This document shows, piece after piece, positions 50,073 to 59,311 of a stretch of 64,000 bases of DNA. The stretch lies in NCBI GenBank assembly GCA_902779355.1, contig CACZBF010000002.1:73633-137632 (forward strand). Reading direction: 5' to 3'. The DNA is from an uncultured Lachnospiraceae bacterium. GTDB taxonomy: Bacteria > Bacillota > Clostridia > Lachnospirales > Lachnospiraceae. A program made the position numbers and the translations under genes. Every line of letters begins with the position of its first letter. Position 1 is the first letter of the stretch. The notes under the pieces were generated by a model, which saw nothing but the letters and a program-made list of their open reading frames with translations, was not told the DNA's origin and did no database searches.

Positions 50073-53000
50073 GACGCCTGGCTGTCGGCCGCATAGACCT
50101 GGCTAAAGAACCGGCAAAAAGTGTTCAGGTCCAGGTAAAAAGCGCCGGTCCTTTCTCCTGCTGCTCTGTAGGTAATGTGATTCGTTGTCTCATTCACCAT
50201 CAGATCGATGGCATCCTTCCCGCCCGGATTCCTCAGTTTTACAAAGTCTTTCCCGTCGATCTGTACCAGACCGAGGATCGTATAGGCGTGCTGCGAAAGC
50301 AACCCGCGGAATTTATGCTCGCCCCTTACTGTCTCCTCGCTTTCGGTCTGAAACTCTCTGTAGGTCCCTCCCATCATGATCTGATGGCGATCCGTTGCCT
50401 GCTGCAGAAGCGCTCTCACGTTTTTCACATGCTCTTTGAAACGCCGTGCCGCTCTGCTGCCTGGATCCCGATACTTCTTGTAGGATGTTTTGCTGTTGAT
50501 GAAAAACAGTTGCTTTGCCTTTCTTCCGGTAAGGAAAAAGACAGCATCCTGCGTCTGCCCGCCCTCGATATCCTTCGGGCTGTACCTGCCAAACCACTTG
50601 CTTAACTTGAGGTTTGAGGCTATAAAGGCCTTCTCGTAAAGCTTTGCCCACATGGCACCGCAAAGCCCGCTTTTATAACTCTCCGCACCCCCCGGAATGG
50701 TTTTATCCACCTTCACATAAACCGGTTGCGTACCGCCGAAGAGCGTCGACTTGAAAAACCGTACCGTAACAGTCCCATCCCCGTTGTCTTTCATGTTCTG
50801 TTTGATCAGATCCGGCTCCCGGTCGACCAACGCCGCGAGTGTCGCGACAAAATAACAGTCCGCCACTTCCGACTGGTTCAGATCGGAGATACACGGCTCG
50901 TGGCAGAAGAGAGGCGTCTGATCCTTCTTTCTCCATCGAAGACCCCTTTCGAATCCGGTTTGATCCGAAACATATTTGACATTGGCATTTGCAGGGATTT
51001 CCAGCGTTCCGTCACATTGACCGAACAGCACGGTCTGATAAAACCGAAGTCTCTCCAGTTCTGTCCGCTCCGGATCGGTAAGTGCTCCTTCCCGTCCGGC
51101 CAGTGTACGGATCCGATCTTCCAGTTTCGGACGCAGTTCTTCCAAAGGTGCTTCCTCTGCCTGATTGACAATCTCATCATAGTTTTCATACTTTTCCACC
51201 AGTCTGCGTTTTATCTCGGCAGTCAGCTGTGCCTCCGGCACCTCATCTTTCTGCGCCTGTTTCAACAGGTCGTTCACAAGCTTCGGATTGGTAAGCTTCG
51301 CAAAATTGATCACTTTCATGGTCCACTTCGCACCATACCATTCTTTGTTCTTATTGGCTTTCGCATATTGGTCGATCAGAGTCAGGATCTGTTCCGTATC
51401 TTTGTTTAACTCCTGCAGCCCGAATTTATCACGCAGGTCATTTGTGACTGCCTCTTTGATCTGATTGGACTTCTGAATGGACAGGGCGTTGGAATGGATC
51501 CTCTCATTCATGGCGGTGTCATTGATGTCCTTCATCGGTCCTTCTTTTACCATACTGCGATCCCGCACTAATTCCCGAACGCCGTTGAAATGTGTTGATT
51601 CGTATGCAGAATTCTGTTGTATGGTCTCTCTCTCCCTCTGTGTCCGGATCTGATTGGTTTGTGCTCTGGTCCCGCACTCCTTATCCTTCTCGAGCGCCTT
51701 CTGCACCTTTTGCAGGCGGGTTGACAGTGCATCCGCTTTACCCCGTTCCAGCCCGGCGGCCAGAAAATACGTATGCATCAACGTGGGATCCAGGGAAAGG
51801 ATCGTATCCGCCACCCGGAAGTCATAATCCGCGACGGAAAGTATTCCATGATTCAGCACAAGCTGTTTTGTGCAGATCTCTTCTCCCTCTTCGCTGTCCC
51901 GGTTTAACTCCTCAAAGGTTTCCTTTCCGAAGGAAAGGGTGTTGTCCGTCACCTTCAGGCTTTCGATGGTGAGATAGGACTCTTCATCAATCTCCTGTTC
52001 CTTCAGTTTATAGACGAAGCTGTCCGGCTGCCGGTTCTTCTGTCCGCAGATCATATCGATGATCTGGATCGTCCCCAGCTGCTGCAGCGCTTCAGGGGAA
52101 TAGACCAGATTTTTTCCGGTCTGCCTGGAATATTCGAGAGCCTCCGCATGTGTGTAAAAATGCGCCCCTTTACGGATCACGAGGCCGTTCTTTTCTGCGC
52201 CATCTTCCTCAGTAAAGTGAGCCTTCTCTGTACCCGCGCAGAGTTTCGAGGCACCCACCATCCGGAAGAACATCTGCGTTGCCTCATCCGCTTTTATGCC
52301 TGCTTCATCGGTGCTGACAAACAGATCCTTTCGCTCCGTGAGCTGCTCCCGGTCCAGCGGCAGTACCGGCTTTTCAACCGCGTAGATCAGCTCCTCCCCC
52401 CAGGCCCGGTAATGGTGTTTCGCAAGGGACTCAAAGGTTGCGTCCTGATAAAGCTTCTTCTCCTGCTTCAGCTGGAGGACCACACGTTCCGCATCAAGAC
52501 GGTTCTGCTTTGCTCTCTGTGTGATGCAAAAGGATTTTGCGACACTCTGGAAAGAACCGATCAACGCATCGTATGCAGCAAGGATCTTTTCCTTCTCCCC
52601 GTTAAACTTCTGCTCCTGCATGGGGACGTCGTTCACCAGAAGGTTCTGCAACGCCGCCCTGTTGTTGGCAGCCTCCCTGTTGCTGCGGCAGATCTGATCG
52701 GAAAGGGTTGACATGTTCCGATGCTCGGCTTTTAAAATGTCTGCTTTGCTCAGGCTTCCGGTTTCCTGGATCCTCCTTTTTTCATTCGACACCAGCTCCA
52801 GGATCCTCTGCACCTTCTGATGTCTCGCGCGGTAGGAAGACCGTTCATCGAGACGCGGCTTCAGGTATTTCTCACGAAGCACGGTCTCCATCCAGCTGTA
52901 CTGCAAAAACAGTTCACAGGGATCGCTGTTCTGAAGCATCTGCTGCAGCTTCTGCACCTCCTGTTTCACTGCTCTCATCTCAAAAGAATCCGAACTCCTG

Positions 53001-53197
53001 CTGGTGTCGTTTTGCAGCGCTTCCGCCGCCTGCTGAAACTGTGTCAGAAAATCCCCCGGCTGTCCCTCGGGATCCTGCCGGCTGTTCCTGTCTGTCGTGA
53101 CCCGCTGTTGCTGCGTCTCACGCTGATCATGCTGTATCTCTTCTATCCGGATCTGTGTGTTGATCTCTGTTGTTTTGATCCTGACCTGTTCTTCCAT
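50069..53197 (-). CDS. Large calpain-like cysteine protease with helical N-terminus
   Basis: 1042 residues, no signal peptide or membrane segment. Residues 1-~700 are mostly charged helix and Gln-rich at the very start. The C-terminal third is a calpain (C2) core: DLNQSEVADCYFVATLAALV with C781, MWAKLYEKAFIASN, LLSQHAYTILGLV with H970, and KLRNPGGKD with N990, so the catalytic triad is complete. Bacterial calpains are scattered and mostly uncharacterised; some may be secreted effectors or act on internal targets. An acidic protein is encoded 54 bases upstream and may be its inhibitor or chaperone. Function unknown. Confidence 0.8.
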   Translation of the reverse strand: MEEQVRIKTTEINTQIRIEEIQHDQRETQQQRVTTDRNSRQDPEGQPGDFLTQFQQAAEALQNDTSRSSDSFEMRAVKQEVQKLQQMLQNSDPCELFLQYSWMETVLREKYLKPRLDERSSYRARHQKVQRILELVSNEKRRIQETGSLSKADILKAEHRNMSTLSDQICRSNREAANNRAALQNLLVNDVPMQEQKFNGEKEKILAAYDALIGSFQSVAKSFCITQRAKQNRLDAERVVLQLKQEKKLYQDATFESLAKHHYRAWGEELIYAVEKPVLPLDREQLTERKDLFVSTDEAGIKADEATQMFFRMVGASKLCAGTEKAHFTEEDGAEKNGLVIRKGAHFYTHAEALEYSRQTGKNLVYSPEALQQLGTIQIIDMICGQKNRQPDSFVYKLKEQEIDEESYLTIESLKVTDNTLSFGKETFEELNRDSEEGEEICTKQLVLNHGILSVADYDFRVADTILSLDPTLMHTYFLAAGLERGKADALSTRLQKVQKALEKDKECGTRAQTNQIRTQRERETIQQNSAYESTHFNGVRELVRDRSMVKEGPMKDINDTAMNERIHSNALSIQKSNQIKEAVTNDLRDKFGLQELNKDTEQILTLIDQYAKANKNKEWYGAKWTMKVINFAKLTNPKLVNDLLKQAQKDEVPEAQLTAEIKRRLVEKYENYDEIVNQAEEAPLEELRPKLEDRIRTLAGREGALTDPERTELERLRFYQTVLFGQCDGTLEIPANANVKYVSDQTGFERGLRWRKKDQTPLFCHEPCISDLNQSEVADCYFVATLAALVDREPDLIKQNMKDNGDGTVTVRFFKSTLFGGTQPVYVKVDKTIPGGAESYKSGLCGAMWAKLYEKAFIASNLKLSKWFGRYSPKDIEGGQTQDAVFFLTGRKAKQLFFINSKTSYKKYRDPGSRAARRFKEHVKNVRALLQQATDRHQIMMGGTYREFQTESEETVRGEHKFRGLLSQHAYTILGLVQIDGKDFVKLRNPGGKDAIDLMVNETTNHITYRAAGERTGAFYLDLNTFCRFFSQVYAADSQAS

Positions 53198-53251
53198 TCT
53201 TTTCCCTCCGGCGTCTGTCTCACCCGGTCAAAAAAAACGTTTCAGCTCCCG

Positions 53252-53881
53252 TTAAAGGAAGACGTGTGACAAAAGCACCTCGTATTCCTCCCGTGTCAAA
53301 AGCGGACCAAATTCCGGCAGAAGTGCCGTCTCTTCCTCTCCTTCGATCTTGAGCACAGCTGCTTCCCATTCCGGAAAAACTGCCTCATAAGAAAACCGAA
53401 CCTCTTCTTCGCCCTCCTCTGCAACCACACAGGGCGTTCCGTCCGGTTCTTCGATCACTCTTGACTCCATTGAAAGGGAAAGCAGAATCTCCTGCAGATG
53501 GGGAAGCCTCGTTACGGCATACGCCCTTTGTATTTCTTCATCATCCCGATCATCCGGCATACCGAAACGGATCGCCCGGTACAGCATGGGCAGAAGCAAT
53601 ATCCCTTCATATTCCGCCGGCATAAAAAAACACGGAAAAGACCAGGGCTCTCCGTCGTACACAAACAACGTATACCGGTAAAGCGGCATCTCTTCCGTGT
53701 CAATCCTGCAGCAGGAGATCGTGATCGTCTCGTCCGGGTAAACCAACAGGAATCCCGGATCTCTGTACGGTCCGATCGAAGGCAGGGTGTCGATCCCATC
53801 TTCCTGAAACTGCTGCATCGCCTTTTTCAGGGAATCCATCATCTCTTCGTCGATCATGGCGTTTTCTTCTGTGGCTGTCAT
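53252..53881 (-). CDS. Acidic protein of unknown function, next to the calpain gene
   Basis: About 209 residues, not recognised. Very acidic (many EEE/DDE runs), with two beta-rich halves: GFLLVYPDETITISCCRI and YTLFVYDGEPWSFPCFF, then VRFSYEAVFPEWEAAVLKIE. Similar in character to small partner or immunity-like proteins that bind effectors. ATG at 53881 has AAAGGGGGAC upstream; a start at 53902 is weaker. First gene of the acidic-protein/calpain/mannosidase operon. Confidence 0.65.
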   Translation of the reverse strand: MTATEENAMIDEEMMDSLKKAMQQFQEDGIDTLPSIGPYRDPGFLLVYPDETITISCCRIDTEEMPLYRYTLFVYDGEPWSFPCFFMPAEYEGILLLPMLYRAIRFGMPDDRDDEEIQRAYAVTRLPHLQEILLSLSMESRVIEEPDGTPCVVAEEGEEEVRFSYEAVFPEWEAAVLKIEGEEETALLPEFGPLLTREEYEVLLSHVFL

Positions 53882-53926
53882 TACGTCCCCCTTTCTGATC
53901 ATGGTGTCATATTCTTTTATACGACA

Positions 53927-53949
53927 GATTTCTGTTTGTGGCAGAAATC
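53927..53949 (-). other. Small hairpin between the GGDEF gene and the acidic-protein gene
   Basis: Perfect 8-bp stem GATTTCTG / CAGAAATC with a 7-base loop, 10 bases after the GGDEF-gene stop on the minus strand. A T-poor tail makes it a weak terminator. Downstream of it lies an AT-rich TATAAAAG that may be a -10 for the next operon. Confidence 0.45.
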
Positions 53950-53959
53950 CTTATGATCC

Positions 53960-56089
53960 TTATGATCCTTCTGCCGGCTTTCCCTCCCTCATGCGGTCAT
54001 TCACCCGGCGGATCACCAGATCCAGATTCTTTGTGCCGTACATGCAATACAGGGAAGCAGACTGCATCCTGATCTCTTTTTCGGCCATCAGTTTCTTTGC
54101 CCGCTCCACATCATTTTCAAAAAACAGTTCCTCCGATTCGAATCCGAATACAGAAAAATCCGTGCCGTTCAGCCGGTACACATTCTCTTCTCCGAATACT
54201 TCCATCAGGCATTCCGCGGCCTCCACCACGATCCTGTCTCCCGCATCATAGCCGTATATCCTGTTGGTCTCTTCCAACCCGATCAGACTGCAGCAATAGT
54301 AGCCGAATGCGGTGGACGTATCCAGCCCCTGTTCGATAAACTTCCGGTAAGCACGATGATTCATGGCGCCGGAAAGCGCATCGTTATAGGTATAGTAGTA
54401 CATTCTCTTCTGCTCCTCGCGCTGAAGGATCAGTTGGGCGAGGAAGTAGGAGATCAGGCTGATGATCTCCGCGATCCCTTCGAGACTCTTTTCTGGCGCC
54501 CCCACAACCCCCGCCACGCCGATCAGGTTCTGGTTTACCTCCAGCGCCGCCAGCACCATATTGTCCACGTGATTGGTGCTGAGTACGTTATAAAACATGG
54601 GGTTTGCAGTCTTATAGTCCTCAATGTTCCGGACGATCAGCTTTTGATCGTTTTTTTGAAACGCCTCGTACAGATCATCGATGACCCCGTGAAAGGGCAC
54701 ATACATCAGGTCAAGGGAAATGGAGTGCTGGCCGTCCGCAAACCATTCGTAGGTACCGCGATATTTCCCGTTTTTCTGATCTTCAAAGATAAAGATCCTG
54801 CGCGCTTCAAACTCTGTACCCAGAAACCGGATCAGGGAACGGATGTTGTTTTCCGGAGATTCGGAAGACACGGCATACTGCAGGGCTCTGTTGATAAACC
54901 GGTCCCGTTCCACTTCCTTATGATCCCTGGTCCACCAGGTCATAAAGCGGATCAGCATGATGACCATAAAAAGAGTCATGGCGATCCGGGTCAGTCCTCC
55001 GAAGGTATCCCTCTTCGCGGGCTGAACAAGATAGATGATGATATCCCCCGCTCCGCATGCCAGCAGAACCGTTACCCCGATATAAAAGGCACGGAAGGAG
55101 AATTTCGTCCCCAGCATTCTGGTGTAGCGGCTGTTCTCCGTCAGCATGATGACGATGAGAAGCAGCATCAGCGCCACAAAGACGATCATGATCTTCGAAT
55201 GCGAGATATGCATATCGATCCCGGCAGCGTATCGGAGGAGCAAAAGAACCGCCAGTCCCCCGATCGAAAGGAAGAAACTGATATGCAGATAGATCCCCCT
55301 TTTCAGCCTCGTCATGGAATTGAGAAATGACACCAAAGGATACCCTGCAAAAAAGAGGATCGTCAGCCTGATATCACGCCACAAATAGACTGTCCCGGTC
55401 AGAAGCTGCAGAAAGTTCGTGTCGATCAGAAGCCACACGCCCATGACAAGCGCAAAAACCCCCAGTCCCATGATATTGAAGGGGAGCGCCTCCTTGTCCG
55501 TGATGGAAAGATGAATGAGCACCAGTACCAGTCCGAAAAAGATCGTCAGCACCGAAAAGGAAACCGCCACACCCATCTCGCTGATCTTGTAACGGAAAAA
55601 ATCGACGGAGGGGGCCAGGCAGACCTCGTAGATCCTGCCTCCGTCGAAGGAGTCATTGATGCCCCGGTAGCAAAACGTGACGGTCTTGCCGGAATCCTCC
55701 CTGCACAATTCCACCGTATGCACCTTTGACCCGTATCCCATACCGGTCAGGTTCTCTCTGCTTTCAAAGCTGTATACTTCCCTGTCCCCGATGGTAACCT
55801 CGAGATTGGCATTCTGGGAAGAAAAGCAGAGCGCATCCGTATCGTTCAGATCATCCGGCAGGGTCTTATGAAGCCCCCGGTCTGTCGGGAAGCTGCCGCT
55901 CTTTAAATTGTCGATCACATAGCTTTGTCCCTGCTCCTGCATCCAGCCGTCGGAAAAAGGGGTGATCCGCCGGCTTTCATCTGACCGGAAGAAATCCGTG
56001 CCAAGCATGATCATGACAAGAAGGATCGTCATGATCAGAAAGAACAGCGCCAGATAGATTCTTTTTGCGGTTTGTCCGATGGGTTTCAT
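53960..56089 (-). CDS. 7TM sensor with GAF-like and degenerate GGDEF domains
   Basis: 709 residues. An N-terminal helix and an outside beta-rich domain (~35-165, with several Cys) are followed by seven membrane helices, the 7TMR-DISM plan. Then comes a GAF-like region (~395-540) and a GGDEF fold (~550-690) beginning TYNDALSGAMNHRAYR. The active-site loop is RLNGTDFSVF, not GGDEF, so cyclase activity is doubtful; it may be a receptor. It follows the DegV-kinase gene by 21 bases and probably completes a three-gene signalling unit. Confidence 0.82.
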   Translation of the reverse strand: MKPIGQTAKRIYLALFFLIMTILLVMIMLGTDFFRSDESRRITPFSDGWMQEQGQSYVIDNLKSGSFPTDRGLHKTLPDDLNDTDALCFSSQNANLEVTIGDREVYSFESRENLTGMGYGSKVHTVELCREDSGKTVTFCYRGINDSFDGGRIYEVCLAPSVDFFRYKISEMGVAVSFSVLTIFFGLVLVLIHLSITDKEALPFNIMGLGVFALVMGVWLLIDTNFLQLLTGTVYLWRDIRLTILFFAGYPLVSFLNSMTRLKRGIYLHISFFLSIGGLAVLLLLRYAAGIDMHISHSKIMIVFVALMLLLIVIMLTENSRYTRMLGTKFSFRAFYIGVTVLLACGAGDIIIYLVQPAKRDTFGGLTRIAMTLFMVIMLIRFMTWWTRDHKEVERDRFINRALQYAVSSESPENNIRSLIRFLGTEFEARRIFIFEDQKNGKYRGTYEWFADGQHSISLDLMYVPFHGVIDDLYEAFQKNDQKLIVRNIEDYKTANPMFYNVLSTNHVDNMVLAALEVNQNLIGVAGVVGAPEKSLEGIAEIISLISYFLAQLILQREEQKRMYYYTYNDALSGAMNHRAYRKFIEQGLDTSTAFGYYCCSLIGLEETNRIYGYDAGDRIVVEAAECLMEVFGEENVYRLNGTDFSVFGFESEELFFENDVERAKKLMAEKEIRMQSASLYCMYGTKNLDLVIRRVNDRMREGKPAEGS

Positions 56090-56110
56090 AAGTCCTCTTT
56101 TCTCTGCGAT

Positions 56111-59100
56111 CTACTCCTCTTCCTCGGGCGGTATGACCGGCGAAAGAACGGCATGCAAGGACATATACTCTGACAGGAGTGATCCGGTTTTCTCGCGGAT
56201 CAGATCCAGGTTTTGCGCTTTTCCTGCAAGCTCCAATTCTTCCGCTTTCTCCGCAAACTCCATGAGTCCGATGATCCGCAGCGAGCTCTTCAGCGCGTGC
56301 ACCTTGATCGTATAGTTCTCCCAATCCCCGCGATCATAATATTCCGCGATCTCATCGGCGCGTTCCATGATCGAATCGCAGAACATCCGCATGACCATGC
56401 GAAGCCCTTCTTCGGAGCCGCTGTTTTCGATCGCAGCCTCAGCATCGATCCCCGGAATATCTTCATACCAAAGTTTTTCTCCGACCGCCGGTTGCATCTC
56501 TTCCGGCTCTTCTGTGGATGCTTTCTCCTCTGCCGTTGTTTCCGATTCCGGCTCTTCCTCCATGAAGAAGTCATCCGGTTCCTCTTCTTCCTCCTCCAGC
56601 ACATCCGTAAGCATATTGCTGAGGTTATACGGCGCATCAGATTTTTCCAGATAGAAAACGCCCATGGCGCCACGGCCGCAGTTCAGTGACATAGATGCGG
56701 AAGCCTTTTGGAACAGAATGTGCTCAAAATGCTGCTTGCTCTGCAGCCATTCCGTAATCGCCTCTTTCTGCTCCTCCGTCAGTTCCACATAGTCTATGAG
56801 GATCGTGTCCGTATCCGGTTTCACCCGCCTCGGGAAAGCCGTCTCAAGATACTTGAAATAGCAAGCATTGACGTCTCCCACGCAAATCCGCTCTACCTTT
56901 ATGGTGTTGTTTTTCACTCTGAAGATCGGCCGCACGGAAAACGTATTTAAAAAGGCATAGGTGAACCTGCTCACCGCCTTGCGGCGCATCAGCACTTCTG
57001 TATCCATCGTAACGAATCCGCAGTAGAGTTTTTCCCGAATCCGATCCATCTCCGCAACGATCGCCTCTGCGCTCCTGCCCTGGCTTGCCATCCGGTGCGC
57101 AAGAAGCACCATCATACCCATGGCGCCGGCGTTCACCTGTGAATCGACCACGCGTACATTGCCGTATGCTTTGGCTGCTTCCCTTGCACGCTCATATTCC
57201 TCAGTTACGGAGGTCGTCAGGGTGAAATACAGCACCTGGTGTGCTTTTTTGATCTCCTTGCTGAAGAAGCTTTCAAACTCCTCCACCGTCGGCGGCTCCG
57301 AGTAGAAATCCCTGCCTTCGTTCAGGTAGTGCATAAGCTCATCCGGATCCGCTTCCACCCTGTCGTAATAGATCTTTCCATCCGTGATGATGCGGAAGGG
57401 GATCGTATCGATCTGACAGTGATTCAAGACCTCTGTCGGCAGATCGCTCATCGTGCTGGTCGCGATCAGGACAGGGATCTTCTTTTGATAGCTGCGCGCC
57501 GTGTTCATCTGCGCCTTTGCGACATCACTGCCCTCTGTTCTGTAGATCTTGAGCTCCGGCAGATGGGAAAGCATCGTCTCTTCCAGCTCCGTTCCGGAAA
57601 CCGGCTTCACCAGATATCCGTCGAATCCACTCCGGTTATAAAGCTCCCTGTTCTCGCTCCCGGCATTTGCCGTCAGCACGATCACGGGGGTATGGTTGTT
57701 CAAACCGTCACTCTGCTTGCGGATGCTCTGCATACAGGCAATGCCGTCCATTTCCGGCATCAGATGATCCATCAAAATGACGTCGTACCGCGCGCTGAGC
57801 GTCATTGCAAGCGCTTCTTCTCCGCTCACTGCCGTATCGATCAGCATTTCCGTGCCGTCGAGAAGTTTCTTTTCCACCTCCAGATTCATCTCGTTGTCGT
57901 CTACGATCAGCACTCTGGCTTCCGGCGCAGTGAATCCCGGCAGGTATTTTTTCCCTAATTCTCTCCCGCCATAGTTTTTCAGGTTGAGTTCGCCGATGGC
58001 TTCTTTTCTCGTGACCCTCTGCCAGAGCGCCACCATAAAGGTGGATCCCTGCGTATAGACACTGTTGACGGAGATCTTGCCGTCCATCAGGTCCACGAGC
58101 TGTTTCACGATGGAAAGACCAAGGCCGGTCCCTTCAATCTTGGCATTTTTCTCCTCATCCACTCTCTGGAATGCATCAAACAGGTACGGCAGCACATCCT
58201 GCTTGATGCCCATGCCCGTATCAATGACAGAGAACAACAGGAGGATCTCATCGCCCCTTGCATCTTCCTTTTCAATGTGAAGCGTGACGGAGCCTTCCTT
58301 GGTATACTTGACGGCGTTGTTCAAAAGATTCACCAGGATCTGCTTGATCCGCACCTCATCGCCGAAAAGCTCCACCGGGATTGAAGGATCCACTTCGATC
58401 TTGAGTTCCAGATTTTTCTCCTCCGCACGCAGCCACATCATGTTGACGATTTCGGAGATCAGGGATCCCAGGTTATAGTTGATGGGAACGATGTCCATCT
58501 TACCGGCTTCGATCTTGGAAATGTCCAGGATATCATTTACGAGCGCCAGCAGCATCTTGCCTGCGCCCTGGATGTTGTTGGCGTCTTTGACGATCTCTTC
58601 GGACGCATCTTCCTGGCGCAGGATGATCTCATTCAGGCCGAGGATCGAGTTGATCGGCGTCCGGATCTCATGGCTCATGGAGGAGAAGAAACGGCTCTGT
58701 GCGCGGTTTAAGTCCTCCGCTTTTTTTGTCTCTTCTTTTGCTTTTTCCTCTTCATTCTTGGAGATGTAGTTCTGGAACCAGGACATCAGCGTACACACGA
58801 AGCCGACTTCGATCACAGCCAATACGGAATCAAGATAAAACACCCGCCTGGTATGATACTGGATCCATTCGGGATGCGTATAACCGACCGCATACATCAC
58901 GCTCACAACGGCTGTCAGTGTCAGAAGCGATCCGATCCTCCAGGATCCGGTCAGGATCAACCCGATATAAAGATATGAGAATACAAGCCATGCAGGGGAA
59001 GCACCTGACGCCCCGCCGCCAAAGAAAAAGATGATCGGCATGACGATGAAAATGATACCCAATGTAATGATCCGGGAAGCCAGTTCCACCTTGTCCGTTT

Positions 59101-59311
59101 TCACGCCCCATAAGCTGATGATCGGTACCAGGATGACCAGGATCGTGAGCATGATATTCTCAATGGGATTTTCCTGATAAAGGATATCCCCGATCAGCGC
59201 TATCACAACAACCGAGATCGCGGAAAACGTAAGCGTGATGAAAAGCCGCTCCCTGATACTCCTGCTTCTGTCTACCACCAAATCGGCGATCTTTCGAAAG
59301 AGTTTTTTCAT
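56111..59311 (-). CDS. Hybrid histidine kinase with an inserted DegV domain and HPt
   Basis: 1066 residues. Membrane helices (~25-195), HisKA with H214 (SMSHEIRTPINS), HATPase (NLLNNAVKYT, GTGLGLSIV), a receiver with D515 (VILMDHLMPEMDG). Then residues ~611-888 match DegV fatty-acid-binding proteins: IPVLIATSTMSDLPTEVL, TIPFRIITDGKIYYDRVEAD, SEPPTVEEFESFF, NVRVVDSQVNAGAMGMMVLL, and GRGAMGVFY at the end. An acidic linker leads to an HPt with H1005 (KVHALKS). A DegV domain between receiver and HPt is very unusual and suggests the phosphorelay responds to a fatty acyl ligand. Overlaps the previous kinase gene by four bases. Confidence 0.82.
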   Translation of the reverse strand: MKKLFRKIADLVVDRSRSIRERLFITLTFSAISVVVIALIGDILYQENPIENIMLTILVILVPIISLWGVKTDKVELASRIITLGIIFIVMPIIFFFGGGASGASPAWLVFSYLYIGLILTGSWRIGSLLTLTAVVSVMYAVGYTHPEWIQYHTRRVFYLDSVLAVIEVGFVCTLMSWFQNYISKNEEEKAKEETKKAEDLNRAQSRFFSSMSHEIRTPINSILGLNEIILRQEDASEEIVKDANNIQGAGKMLLALVNDILDISKIEAGKMDIVPINYNLGSLISEIVNMMWLRAEEKNLELKIEVDPSIPVELFGDEVRIKQILVNLLNNAVKYTKEGSVTLHIEKEDARGDEILLLFSVIDTGMGIKQDVLPYLFDAFQRVDEEKNAKIEGTGLGLSIVKQLVDLMDGKISVNSVYTQGSTFMVALWQRVTRKEAIGELNLKNYGGRELGKKYLPGFTAPEARVLIVDDNEMNLEVEKKLLDGTEMLIDTAVSGEEALAMTLSARYDVILMDHLMPEMDGIACMQSIRKQSDGLNNHTPVIVLTANAGSENRELYNRSGFDGYLVKPVSGTELEETMLSHLPELKIYRTEGSDVAKAQMNTARSYQKKIPVLIATSTMSDLPTEVLNHCQIDTIPFRIITDGKIYYDRVEADPDELMHYLNEGRDFYSEPPTVEEFESFFSKEIKKAHQVLYFTLTTSVTEEYERAREAAKAYGNVRVVDSQVNAGAMGMMVLLAHRMASQGRSAEAIVAEMDRIREKLYCGFVTMDTEVLMRRKAVSRFTYAFLNTFSVRPIFRVKNNTIKVERICVGDVNACYFKYLETAFPRRVKPDTDTILIDYVELTEEQKEAITEWLQSKQHFEHILFQKASASMSLNCGRGAMGVFYLEKSDAPYNLSNMLTDVLEEEEEEPDDFFMEEEPESETTAEEKASTEEPEEMQPAVGEKLWYEDIPGIDAEAAIENSGSEEGLRMVMRMFCDSIMERADEIAEYYDRGDWENYTIKVHALKSSLRIIGLMEFAEKAEELELAGKAQNLDLIREKTGSLLSEYMSLHAVLSPVIPPEEEE

